NCBI RefSeq assembly: GCF_030009775.1
Contig: NZ_JASCTH010000001.1
Coordinates: forward strand, 408,909-472,908
Reading direction: 5' to 3'
Length of the DNA: 64,000 bases
Origin: Actinoplanes sandaracinus
GTDB lineage: Bacteria > Actinomycetota > Actinomycetes > Mycobacteriales > Micromonosporaceae
This document shows, piece after piece, positions 8,438-16,365 of the stretch; the stretch's first letter is position 1; each line of letters begins with the position of its first letter. A program made the translations under genes and the position numbers. The notes beneath the pieces were generated by a model, which worked only from the letters and a program-made list of their open reading frames with translations, searched no databases and was not told where the DNA came from.

Positions 8438-8851
8438 GTGAGCACCATCATCAAGTTCTTCGTCGCCGCGGACGACACCATCGCCGCCGGTGTCATGCAG
8501 GCCGGTCCGGGCCCGGACCTGGCGCCGGTCACCTACGGCAACTTCGACGTCTGGTCGGCGCTGGAGGAGTGGGAGAGTTTCCTGCTGCGGCGCGACCTCG
8601 CCGAGATAGTCGCGGACGGTGGCCCCATCGAGGTGGACGAGGACGACGACATCGTGGTCCTGCGGGTTCCCCCGGCGTTCACCAGGGCACTCGCCGACGC
8701 TGACGAGGTGACCCTGGACGACACGGCCGGCCGGTGGAACGCCAAGGGCGAGATCGACCGGGAACTCGCGCGGGAGATCGTCGGCGCGGTGGCCACGCTG
8801 GCCGCGACCGCGGTGCGTACCGAGGGCTCGCTGTACTGCTGGGTCTGCTGA
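8438..8851 (+). CDS. Hypothetical 137-aa protein
   Basis: A soluble acidic protein beginning STIIKFFVAADDTIAAGVMQ and ending in SLYCWVC. It has no signal peptide or membrane segment. The middle is rich in Asp/Glu (VDEDDDIVVLRV). I do not recognise the family. The GTG at 8438 is chosen because in-frame sequence further upstream only mirrors the LLM and Nudix genes. It is divergent from the Nudix gene. Confidence 0.65.
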   Translation: MSTIIKFFVAADDTIAAGVMQAGPGPDLAPVTYGNFDVWSALEEWESFLLRRDLAEIVADGGPIEVDEDDDIVVLRVPPAFTRALADADEVTLDDTAGRWNAKGEIDRELAREIVGAVATLAATAVRTEGSLYCWVC

Positions 8852-8893
8852 TCGAGAGCCGGCCCCGGCCGCCTCGTGGAACGCCAGGCCGGG

Positions 8894-9034
8894 CGGGGCG
8901 GGGCCGGCGCCGCCGGATGCCGGCCGGCTGGGCGGGGCGGGCACCGCCGGATGCCGGCCGACTGGGCGGGGCGGGCACCGCCGGATGCCGGCCGACTGGG
9001 CGGGGCGGGCACCGCCGGATGCCGGCCGACTGGG
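8894..9034. repeat. 34-bp GC-rich tandem repeat
   Basis: About four head-to-tail copies with a 34-base period (CTGGGCGGGG at 8928, 8962, 8996; a last partial CTGGGCA at 9030). Three copies are essentially identical and the first is degenerate. Each holds CACCGCCGGATGCCGG. The period is not a multiple of three and the array lies between the stop at 8851 and the start at 9047, so it is non-coding. It ends 13 bases before the next start and may affect its promoter. Confidence 0.85.
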
Positions 9035-9046
9035 CACAATGAACCG

Positions 9047-9853
9047 GTGAGACGGCCGAGTGGACGCGTGATGGTCGGTGCCGCCGTGGTGACGGTCGTA
9101 CTGCTGGTGGCCGCCGCGGGCGGGGCCGCGTGGTGGCGGTGGGACACCCAGCGCCAGCCACGCGTCGACGACGTGGTCACCGACATGAACACCGCCGTCG
9201 CCGACGCCGTCGCGGCCGCCGGCGAGGACGCCGCGGTCGCCGTCAGCCCGGTGGTCGCCGCCGCTGACTGCCGGCTCGGGCCCCTGCGGCCGGGCAAGAT
9301 CTTCACCGGTAAGGCCGATCTCTACACCGACCCCGGTGGTGAGGATGCTCTGATCACCACGATCGAGCGGAATCTGCCGCCCCGCTACGCCGCCGGCCGG
9401 GGCACCGCAGTCGCGGGCGTGCGGCCACTGCAGGCTGACATCGGCACGGTCACCCTCTCGGTGCGGCGGTTGAGCCCGGGCTGGCTCGCCGTCACCGCCC
9501 GCAGCCGGTGCAGCCTGGGCGCCGCCACCGAACCAGCCGCGCCCACCGGCGCCGCACCGGGGATCACCGCCGTGACGCAGCTGTTGGCGGCCGCCGGCAC
9601 CCGGCCCGCCGGCATCACGGAACAACGCCTGCGCTGCACGACCGGCGACATCGTCACCATCTCGGCGGTCAGCGAACGCACCGACACCGGCGACCTCACC
9701 GACCGGCTCGCCCCGGCCCTGCCTTCCACCGCCCGCCGGTTCACCACCGGCGACGCCAACCGGATCAGCTACCGCGACGGACCGGTGTCGGTCATCGTCG
9801 CCTCCTCCGACGACGGCACCGCCATCACCGCCCAGCACACCACCGGTTGCTGA
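9047..9853 (+). CDS. Hypothetical membrane-anchored extracytoplasmic protein
   Basis: 268 aa. An N-terminal RRPSGR is followed by one hydrophobic segment (about residues 9-27, VGAAVVTVVLLVAAAGGAAW) and a soluble domain with four cysteines (ADCRLG, SRCSLG, LRCTTG, HTTGC-end), which could form two disulfides outside the cell. I recognise no known family. The GTG at 9047 immediately follows the 34-bp repeat array. It converges with the histidine kinase gene, 36 bases away. Confidence 0.7.
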   Translation: MRRPSGRVMVGAAVVTVVLLVAAAGGAAWWRWDTQRQPRVDDVVTDMNTAVADAVAAAGEDAAVAVSPVVAAADCRLGPLRPGKIFTGKADLYTDPGGEDALITTIERNLPPRYAAGRGTAVAGVRPLQADIGTVTLSVRRLSPGWLAVTARSRCSLGAATEPAAPTGAAPGITAVTQLLAAAGTRPAGITEQRLRCTTGDIVTISAVSERTDTGDLTDRLAPALPSTARRFTTGDANRISYRDGPVSVIVASSDDGTAITAQHTTGC

Positions 9854-9889
9854 GCGCGGGGACGACACCGGCCCGCGCGGCGTGGGCGG

Positions 9890-11176
9890 CTACGGGCGGT
9901 CAGGGTTCGGGCCCGGCGGGACGGAGTCCGGCGCCGGGGCGAGGGCGGAAAAGGAGATGGTGATGGTGGTGCCGCCGCCCGGGGTGTCGGTGATATCGAT
10001 CCGGCCGTGGTGAACGCGCACGATCTGGCTGCAGATGGCCAGGCCGAGCCCGTAGCCGGGGATGTCGCGGTGCAGGCGCACGCACGGCAGCAGAACCTCG
10101 GCGCGGCGTGCGGCGGGGATGCCGATTCCGTTGTCGCATATCTGCAGACACCAGCCGTCCGGCGTTTCGCCGCCTCCGACGGCGATGCGGCACGCGCGCT
10201 GCGGGTCGCGGAACTTGAGCGAGTTGGTGATCAGATTGCGTACGAGAAGACGCAGGTGGTTGGGATCGGACTCGACGGCGGGCAGGTTGCCGACCTCGAC
10301 GCTCGCGCCGGCATTGCTGATCTCCTGGCGAAGTTCGCCGACGATCTGCATCATGAGGCCCGGCAGGGCGACCGGGCAGTGCAGCTTCTCGGTGCCGATG
10401 CCGGCGTAGACGGCCAGGTCGGTGAGGGCGAGGTTCAGGCGTTCGGCGGCACGGGCGATGGTGTTCACGTCGGCGACGACCGTGTCCGCGTCGCTGTCGA
10501 ACGCGTCTTCGGCCAGCAGCGAGGCGGTGCCGGTGATGGTCATCAGCGGACTGCGCAGATCGTGCGCGACCGCGCCCGCGAACTTCGCCAGCGCCTCGTG
10601 TGCGCGGTCCAGTTCTTGCCGGGTCTGCTCGCGTTCGGCGGCCAGCCGCACGAGTTCCCGGGTCCGGCGGCGTAACTCGAGCACGTCGATCACCAGGGTG
10701 GCGAGGTCCCCGAAACCGGTCTGCTGGGCCGGGGTCAGAGTACGCGGCTGATAGTCGTACAGGCACAGGGTGCCCAGCACGTGCCCGGCGCGGCCACGAA
10801 GCTGGGTGGCGGCATAGAACCGGACGTTGTCGATGACGCCGGTGACGAACGGGTTCTCGGCGAAACGTGGATCGGTGCGGGCGTCGGCGGCCATGACGGG
10901 ACCCGGGCTGACCGCGGTGACCGCGCACAGGCTGTCCTCACGCCGGTGCACCGACTTCTCGTAACCGACGGCGGCGATCTGTACCTGCCGGTCCGGGGTG
11001 AGCACATTGATCATGGCGGTGGGCACTTCACACAGGTGTGCCGCCAGCGCGACGATGGCGTCGAGGTCGGGGATGTCGTCACCATCGAGCACGGCATACG
11101 CGTCCAGTTCCGCGGTCAGTTCACGTTCTTGTCCGCGACCTTCGCCCGAGGGCTGGATCAACGTTTGCGTGCCCAT
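9890..11176 (-). CDS. GAF-domain sensor histidine kinase
   Basis: 428-aa soluble kinase. A GAF domain occupies about residues 36-165 (VPTAMINVLTPDRQVQ, TLCLYDYQPRTL), followed by a short coiled linker. The HisKA motif AVAHDLRSPL puts the phospho-acceptor at His205. The ATPase domain has the N box NLITNSLKF, the G1 box DNGIGIP and the G2 box GYGLGLAI. No membrane segment is present, so it senses a cytosolic ligand or redox/light state. The ATG at 11176 has GGAAGG upstream; an upstream in-frame start would add about 33 poorly conserved residues. No response regulator lies next to it, so it is an orphan here. It is divergent from the TPR gene across 266 bp in which I see no clear motif. Confidence 0.87.
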   Translation of the reverse strand: MGTQTLIQPSGEGRGQERELTAELDAYAVLDGDDIPDLDAIVALAAHLCEVPTAMINVLTPDRQVQIAAVGYEKSVHRREDSLCAVTAVSPGPVMAADARTDPRFAENPFVTGVIDNVRFYAATQLRGRAGHVLGTLCLYDYQPRTLTPAQQTGFGDLATLVIDVLELRRRTRELVRLAAEREQTRQELDRAHEALAKFAGAVAHDLRSPLMTITGTASLLAEDAFDSDADTVVADVNTIARAAERLNLALTDLAVYAGIGTEKLHCPVALPGLMMQIVGELRQEISNAGASVEVGNLPAVESDPNHLRLLVRNLITNSLKFRDPQRACRIAVGGGETPDGWCLQICDNGIGIPAARRAEVLLPCVRLHRDIPGYGLGLAICSQIVRVHHGRIDITDTPGGGTTITISFSALAPAPDSVPPGPNPDRP

Positions 11177-11442
11177 TCTCTGACCGCCTTCCGGGCCAGT
11201 GACGTCCCGGTCCTTGAGCTCACCGTAAACCCGCGTGATCGATCGAGTCGCCCAATCGGCCGGGGTGGTGAGCACTTGCGCCGGGAGCGTGTGCGAACCG
11301 GCATTTTTCGATCAGGAAGTTCCTGCTCGTTTCGACCCCATGGGTGATTTCCCGGAAGTCCGATTTCGGCAATCATTGCGGGAGATTGCGCGGCATCAGG
11401 CATCGGGCGTCGCGGCCGGGGCAGGGGGTAGGTGCCGGGTTG

Positions 11443-13020
11443 ATGGATGCTTCGCGCTCGGCAGCCGGCAGCGATCCGGCTGGGGATCCGGAACATCAAG
11501 CTCGTGACGGATCCACCACGACGGCCGCACAGTTGGTGGAGGTGCACCGGTTGGCGGTGGCGGGCCGGGAGCCGGAGATCGCCCGCGACGTCGGGCATCG
11601 AGCAGCCAGGGTGTGGCTGCGCACGTCACGGTTCGCCGACGTCGCGGCCCTCGCGCGGGCCACGCTGACTCTGGGGCCGGACGCGGCCGCCCTCTACGAC
11701 CTGGGCTGGGCCCAATCCTCCACCGGCCGGCCGTGGGACGCCCTCGCCTGTTACCGACAGGCCCTGGACCTGTACCGCGAGGCGTGCGACCGCCTGTACG
11801 TCGCAGCCACCCTCAGCAACATCGGCCTGGTGTACGACAACCTGGGTGACCGGCAGCAGGCCCTGAGCTACTACCAGCGAGCCGTGCCCATCCTGCGGGA
11901 GGCCGGCAACCGCGCCGGCGAGGCGACCGCCCTCAACAACATCGGCGCCGTGTACGACCACGTGGGTGACCGCCGGCAGGCTCTCACCTACTACCAGCAG
12001 GCCCTGCCCATCCGGCGGGAGGTCGGCGACCGCCCGGGCGAAGCAGTCACCCTCAACAACATGGGGAGCGCGTACGACAAGCTGGGGGACCGGCAGCAGG
12101 CCCTCACCTACTACCAGCAGGCCCTGCCCATCGCGTGCGAGGTCGGCGACCGCGGCGGCGAAGCGATCACCCTCAACAACATCGGCATGGTGTACGACAA
12201 CCTCGGTGACCGCCAGCAGGCCCTCACCTACTACCACCAGGCCCTGCCCACCATGCGGGAGATCGGCAACCGCGCCGGCGAAGCAGCCACGCTCGGCAAC
12301 ATCGGCATGGTGTACAACAACCTGGGTGACCACCAGCAGGCTCTGACCCATTACCACCGAGCCCTGACCACCATGCGCGAGATCGGCAACCGCGCCGGCG
12401 AAGCGACCACGCTCAACAACATCAGCGTGATCCGGTTCCGGCAGGGTGATCTCGCCGGCGCGAAGGACGCGCTGGACGAGGTGCTGGAGATCCTCCGCGC
12501 GACGGGTGATCGCGGATCAGAGGCGACGGCGCGTTTCAATATGGCCCTCCTTTCGTCACGAATGGCGCGGGCGGATGAAGCCGTCGCATTCCAGCGCCAG
12601 GCCATCGCTCTGGCCGAGCGGACGAGGCACCCGGAGCTGGACCAGATGCGAGCGTTTCTCCTTCAACTGGAACAGATGACGAAAGGTCAGGCGATGGTCA
12701 CTGCCACTGTCGAGGTGTCGGGAGCGTCCTCCGCGCATTGGGCCGCGGAACTGCACGCCACGCTCGCCGCGAACATCCGGCCGGGCGAGAACGTGTCGCC
12801 GGTGGAGGTGCAGCGATCCGCCGAATTGGTGATCGCCGTCATCGGGCTCGTGTTCGCGGGCGTCGACACGGCCAAGACGATCTGGGATTGGTGGCACTCC
12901 CGCCGGCCGGACGGCGCCACCGTCACCATTCTGCTCAGTGACGGCACCCGGCTCGACGTAGCCGATGTCAGCCACGCCGAGCTGGAGATCATCATCCAGC
13001 GGGCCCTGTCGCAACGCTGA
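11443..13020 (+). CDS. TPR-repeat protein with EACC1-like C-terminal domain
   Basis: 525 aa. Seven or so kinesin-light-chain-type TPRs of exactly 40 residues fill about residues 124-400 (core NIGxVYDNLGDRQQALTYY). After a linker the last 80-odd residues have a hydrophobic helix (462-484, ending AKTIWDWW), a basic step, then two strands VTILLSDGTRLDV and an acidic helix. This resembles the EACC1 (effector-associated constant component) domain described by comparative genomics in actinobacterial conflict systems. The partner effector follows 25 bases downstream: a CHAT protease with STAND ATPase. I infer a sensor/adaptor role. The ATG at 11443 is the best start; the frame opens at 11344. Confidence 0.8.
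   Translation: MDASRSAAGSDPAGDPEHQARDGSTTTAAQLVEVHRLAVAGREPEIARDVGHRAARVWLRTSRFADVAALARATLTLGPDAAALYDLGWAQSSTGRPWDALACYRQALDLYREACDRLYVAATLSNIGLVYDNLGDRQQALSYYQRAVPILREAGNRAGEATALNNIGAVYDHVGDRRQALTYYQQALPIRREVGDRPGEAVTLNNMGSAYDKLGDRQQALTYYQQALPIACEVGDRGGEAITLNNIGMVYDNLGDRQQALTYYHQALPTMREIGNRAGEAATLGNIGMVYNNLGDHQQALTHYHRALTTMREIGNRAGEATTLNNISVIRFRQGDLAGAKDALDEVLEILRATGDRGSEATARFNMALLSSRMARADEAVAFQRQAIALAERTRHPELDQMRAFLLQLEQMTKGQAMVTATVEVSGASSAHWAAELHATLAANIRPGENVSPVEVQRSAELVIAVIGLVFAGVDTAKTIWDWWHSRRPDGATVTILLSDGTRLDVADVSHAELEIIIQRALSQR
11814..12413 (+). repeat. 120-bp in-frame tandem repeats encoding TPR units
   Basis: Five consecutive 120-base units, each beginning near CTCAACAACATCGGC, with very high nucleotide identity, encode the central TPRs. 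Such uniform DNA repeats suggest recent unequal recombination and length variation between strains. Confidence 0.85.
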
Positions 13021-13045
13021 AAGCAGAGCTGATCCGGTGGGCCAG

Positions 13046-15292
13046 ATGAACGTCTTCGACCTGGAGATCTTCGAACAGACCTCCAGCTACTGCGAACTGC
13101 GCCTGTCCACCGGTACGGGCCCGCCGATGACCCGTGGCCTGGACAAGGCCGCCGTCGACCGGCTGATCGAGATCGTGGAACGCGATTACAGCCGGCACGC
13201 CATCGCCCAGCGGGTGTTCGGGTCACCGCAGTTGACCGATCTCGGCAAGAGGCTGTTCGCCTTCCTCGACGGCGACGAACGATGGCTGGCCCCGATTCTG
13301 CGTCACCCGCACGGCGCCACCTTGCGTGTCACGGCGCACGCGCGGCTGCGGCACCTGCCATGGGAACTGCTCGCCGAGAACGGCTCGTACCTGACCGTCT
13401 CCGCCCGCGCGCCGCTGCTACCGGTCCGGGTCACCGGCGCCGGCGCCACCCGCACGGCTCCCGCGAACCGGCCGCTGCGGGTGCTGTTCATGGCCAGCTC
13501 CCCGGAGGGCGTCGAGCCCGTGCTCAATTATGAACGGGAGGAGGCGGCCATCCTGAAGGCGACATCGCGCGCCGCCGCCGAACTGGTCGTCGAGGAGAGC
13601 GGCACCCTGGATGGGCTCCGGTTCCTCAGCCGTGACTACGGCGAGGGATATTTCGACGTGCTGCATCTGAGTGGGCACGCCACCATCGCCCCGGACGGGC
13701 AGCCCACCTTCCTGGCGGAGAACGAGATCGGCGGACTCGCCACCGTCACCGCCGACCAGATCGCCCAGGCCATGTTCGGGCATTGGCCCCGCCTGGTGTT
13801 CGTGTCCGGTTGCCTGACCGCGAACTCCCCCGACGGCGGCACGTTCCCGTCCATGAGTGAGAGTCTGGTCCGCGCCGGAGCCCCCGCCGTCCTGGGATGG
13901 GCGCTGCCGGTCGGCGACAACTCCGCGACCGACTTCGCCGCCGCGCTGTACCGGACCCTCGCCGACGGTGGGCCCCTCGACCGGGCCGTCGTCGAGGCCC
14001 GCCGGCATCTGTACACCGCCAAGAGCAGCGGCTGGCACCTGCTGCGCGTCTACGCCGACCAGTCCCCGCTGGCCCCGATGGTTTCGCCCCGGCTCGCCAC
14101 GGGCCGGGCCTTGATCCACGCTCGCAGCGCCGACCAGGAATTCCTGGATCCACAGAATCCGTTTTCCCGGGTCGCCTCCCGGGCCACGTTCGTCGGACGA
14201 CGACGCGTCATCCAGCGCTGCCTGCGCACCCTCGAAAAAGCCCGGGGCGACGGCGGCGCCGAGGCCCTCGTCCTGCACGGCATGGGCGGCCTCGGCAAGA
14301 GCAGCCTCGCCTCCCGGCTGCTGGAACGCATGCCGACCCACCAACGCGCCGTCTGGTACGGCCGCGTCGACCTGACCAAGTTCCGGGAACTCACCACCAA
14401 GATCATCTTCCCTGCCGTGGAACAGCAGATCGAGGCGGCCAAGCTGCTCGACAACAACCAGGCTCCCCTCCTTGTCCGTCTGCGTCACCTGCTGCACGTC
14501 GACGGTCCCCTGGGCCAGACCCCCTGCCTGTTCGTGTTCGACGACTTCGAGGAAGGCAACCTCGACGCACGCGACGACGGTCATGTGCTCTCCAGCGAGA
14601 TGGCCGGCATCCTCCCCGCCCTGCTCGGCGCCATCCGCGACACCGGCAGCCCCAGCCGGGTCCTCATCACCAGCCGCTACCGGTTCCCGGCGCCTGCCGG
14701 GACCACCGTCGTCGTCGAGTCGTTGGAGAGCCTCACCAGCTTCGAGCAGGCCAAGAAGATCGCGAACCTGTCGAATCTGGGGCCCCGCTCTCCCGTCGAC
14801 CCCGGCATCCGGGAACGTGCCATCGAGGCCGCGGCCGGCAACCCACGACTGCTCGACTGGCTCGACCTGATCGCCGCCGACACCACCCTCGACGTCGACG
14901 GCCTCATCACCGCCATCGAGAACGAAGCCGACCGGTTCCGCCGGGAGACCATCCTCGCCACGAAGCTCCTCAGCGCACAGGACCCCGAGCTGCAGAAGAT
15001 GCTCGCCAAGGTCAACGTCGTCGAGCTGCCCGTCCCCGCCGAGACCGTGCAAGCCATCCACGACCACCCCGACGCTGCCGGCCACGTCAGACGGGCCGCC
15101 CAGCTCGGCCTGATCGAGGAGGGCACCGACCCGCGGACCGGCCGACCACGCTACTTCGTCTCCAACGTCCTGCGCCCCCTCATCCGCCCCCTGCTCACCG
15201 ACGACGAATACACCCAGGCCTGCGCCGCCGCCGCCCGTTCCCTTCACAGGCTCTGGGTCACCGCCCCTGCCTCGACGAATCCCACGTCATGA
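13046..15292 (+). CDS. CHAT caspase-like protease fused to STAND-type NTPase
   Basis: 748 aa. The N-terminal half is a CHAT domain: the catalytic pair is seen as DVLHLSGH (His211) and LVFVSGCLTA (Cys256). After a linker an NTPase follows: VGRRR at 383-387, Walker A GMGGLGKSS (412-420), Walker B CLFVFDDFE (494-502), sensor SRYR near 545. The tail is helical and ends a winged-helix-like region. CHAT-STAND proteins are regulated proteases of conflict/programmed-death systems; the NTPase is thought to act as an oligomerisation switch. The gene lies 25 bases after the TPR-EACC1 gene. The start is the ATG at 13046; a GTG at 13037 is possible. Confidence 0.87.
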   Translation: MNVFDLEIFEQTSSYCELRLSTGTGPPMTRGLDKAAVDRLIEIVERDYSRHAIAQRVFGSPQLTDLGKRLFAFLDGDERWLAPILRHPHGATLRVTAHARLRHLPWELLAENGSYLTVSARAPLLPVRVTGAGATRTAPANRPLRVLFMASSPEGVEPVLNYEREEAAILKATSRAAAELVVEESGTLDGLRFLSRDYGEGYFDVLHLSGHATIAPDGQPTFLAENEIGGLATVTADQIAQAMFGHWPRLVFVSGCLTANSPDGGTFPSMSESLVRAGAPAVLGWALPVGDNSATDFAAALYRTLADGGPLDRAVVEARRHLYTAKSSGWHLLRVYADQSPLAPMVSPRLATGRALIHARSADQEFLDPQNPFSRVASRATFVGRRRVIQRCLRTLEKARGDGGAEALVLHGMGGLGKSSLASRLLERMPTHQRAVWYGRVDLTKFRELTTKIIFPAVEQQIEAAKLLDNNQAPLLVRLRHLLHVDGPLGQTPCLFVFDDFEEGNLDARDDGHVLSSEMAGILPALLGAIRDTGSPSRVLITSRYRFPAPAGTTVVVESLESLTSFEQAKKIANLSNLGPRSPVDPGIRERAIEAAAGNPRLLDWLDLIAADTTLDVDGLITAIENEADRFRRETILATKLLSAQDPELQKMLAKVNVVELPVPAETVQAIHDHPDAAGHVRRAAQLGLIEEGTDPRTGRPRYFVSNVLRPLIRPLLTDDEYTQACAAAARSLHRLWVTAPASTNPTS

Positions 15293-15313
15293 CGACCCCA
15301 CGGCTCGCCCCGA

Positions 15314-16291
15314 TCAGTCGAAGACGATCACGGCTCGGCCGGTGAGTGATCCGGCGGCGAGTTTCGCGTACGCCTCGTCGATCTCGCCGAACCCGAACTC
15401 CTCGACCTGGTTGTGGATGAGGCCGGCGCCGGCCAGGGCGATCACGTCCTGGGCGTCGGCGATCGATGAGCCCTGGAAGGTGAACACCTCGCCGTCGCGG
15501 GGCAGCGTCGAGAACCAGGGCCCGCGCAGCTTCCCGCCCGCCGAGCCGACCAGACCGTACGCCCCGCCGGTGCGGACCGCGGCGATTCCGGCCGCGATCG
15601 TCTCGTCGGCGCCGACGAAGTCGAGCACCACGTCCGCCTTGATCTTCTCCAGTGACGGGACGGCGGAGTGCGCGCCGACCGAGGAGGCGAACGAGCGGCG
15701 TGCGGGCAGCGGGTCCACGGCGACGACCCGTGCCGTGGTCAGCACTCGCAGGAACTGCACGGCGAACGCCCCCAGGCCGCCCGCGCCGAGCACGACGGCC
15801 GTGCCGCCGGCGGGCACGCGGGGCAGCGCCCGCCGCACCGCGTGATAGGCGGTGGCTCCGGCGTCGGTGAGCGGCCCGGCGTGCCGGGGATCGAGGTCTC
15901 CCAGCGGCAGCAGCGCCCGCCGGTCGCTGACCAGTACGAATGGCGCGAGCCCACCGTCGCGGCCGTATCCGCGCCCGGTGAGCCCGCGCGGGCATCCGCT
16001 GTCCTGACCTCGTACGCAGTACCGGCAGGCGCCGCAGGACGCCGGGGAGACCAGCGCCACCGGTTCGCCGGTGTCGGCGATCCAGCCGGCGGTCTCGTGG
16101 CCGAGGGTGAACGGCATGTTCCAGCCGAGCGCCTCACCCGTGGCGGCCGGGATGTGCCGCATGGTCAGGTCGGACCGGCAGAGTCCGCAGCCGGCGACCC
16201 GTACCAGCACCTCGCCGGGGCCGGGTGAGGGTTCGGGGACGGCAACGGTCTCCGGCGGTGCACCCCAGGTCGTCATCCGATACGCCAGCAT
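15314..16291 (-). CDS. Zinc-dependent medium-chain alcohol dehydrogenase
   Basis: 325-aa MDR enzyme. The catalytic zinc site is visible as GCGLCRSDL (Cys about 35-38) and LGHETAG (His, Glu about 64-65). The structural zinc region CGACRYCVRGQDSGC has four cysteines (about 85-99). The Rossmann motif GAGGLGAFAVQ lies near 170. It is divergent from the DUF1214-SDR-sulfotransferase operon with two KstR-like boxes between, so it is predicted to oxidise a sterol-derived alcohol. Its end is 21 bases from the CHAT gene end. The substrate is unknown. Confidence 0.85.
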   Translation of the reverse strand: MLAYRMTTWGAPPETVAVPEPSPGPGEVLVRVAGCGLCRSDLTMRHIPAATGEALGWNMPFTLGHETAGWIADTGEPVALVSPASCGACRYCVRGQDSGCPRGLTGRGYGRDGGLAPFVLVSDRRALLPLGDLDPRHAGPLTDAGATAYHAVRRALPRVPAGGTAVVLGAGGLGAFAVQFLRVLTTARVVAVDPLPARRSFASSVGAHSAVPSLEKIKADVVLDFVGADETIAAGIAAVRTGGAYGLVGSAGGKLRGPWFSTLPRDGEVFTFQGSSIADAQDVIALAGAGLIHNQVEEFGFGEIDEAYAKLAAGSLTGRAVIVFD

Positions 16292-16302
16292 GCCCTCCAG
16301 AG

Positions 16303-16316
16303 TGGAACGTGTTATC
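16303..16316. promoter_or_regulatory. KstR-like operator, one mismatch
   Basis: TGGAACGTGTTATC matches TnnAACnnGTTnnA except for the final base. It lies 11 bases upstream of the alcohol dehydrogenase start and 31 bases from a second, perfect box. Confidence 0.6.
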
Positions 16317-16347
16317 GCAGCCAGTCAATGGGAGATTGACCAAAAAC

Positions 16348-16361
16348 TAGAACGAGTTCTA
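16348..16361. promoter_or_regulatory. KstR operator
   Basis: TAGAACGAGTTCTA fits TnnAACnnGTTnnA exactly. It ends only 4 bases before the GTG of the DUF1214 gene, so bound KstR would cover the start region; the transcript may be leaderless. Confidence 0.8.
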
Positions 16362-16365
16362 TTGT

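Noticed and set aside
8894..9034. CRISPR-like array
   Set aside because: The units are directly abutting 34-bp repeats with no variable spacers and no cas genes.
9890..11176. Histidine kinase as part of the TPR-CHAT system
   Set aside because: Divergent across 266 bp with no shared motif or domain link; adjacency alone is weak evidence.
13418..15247. 609-residue minus-strand frame opposite the CHAT gene
   Set aside because: No ribosome site or recognisable domain; composition (Gly/Asp/Val/Arg) is that of a shadow of the well-supported CHAT-STAND gene.
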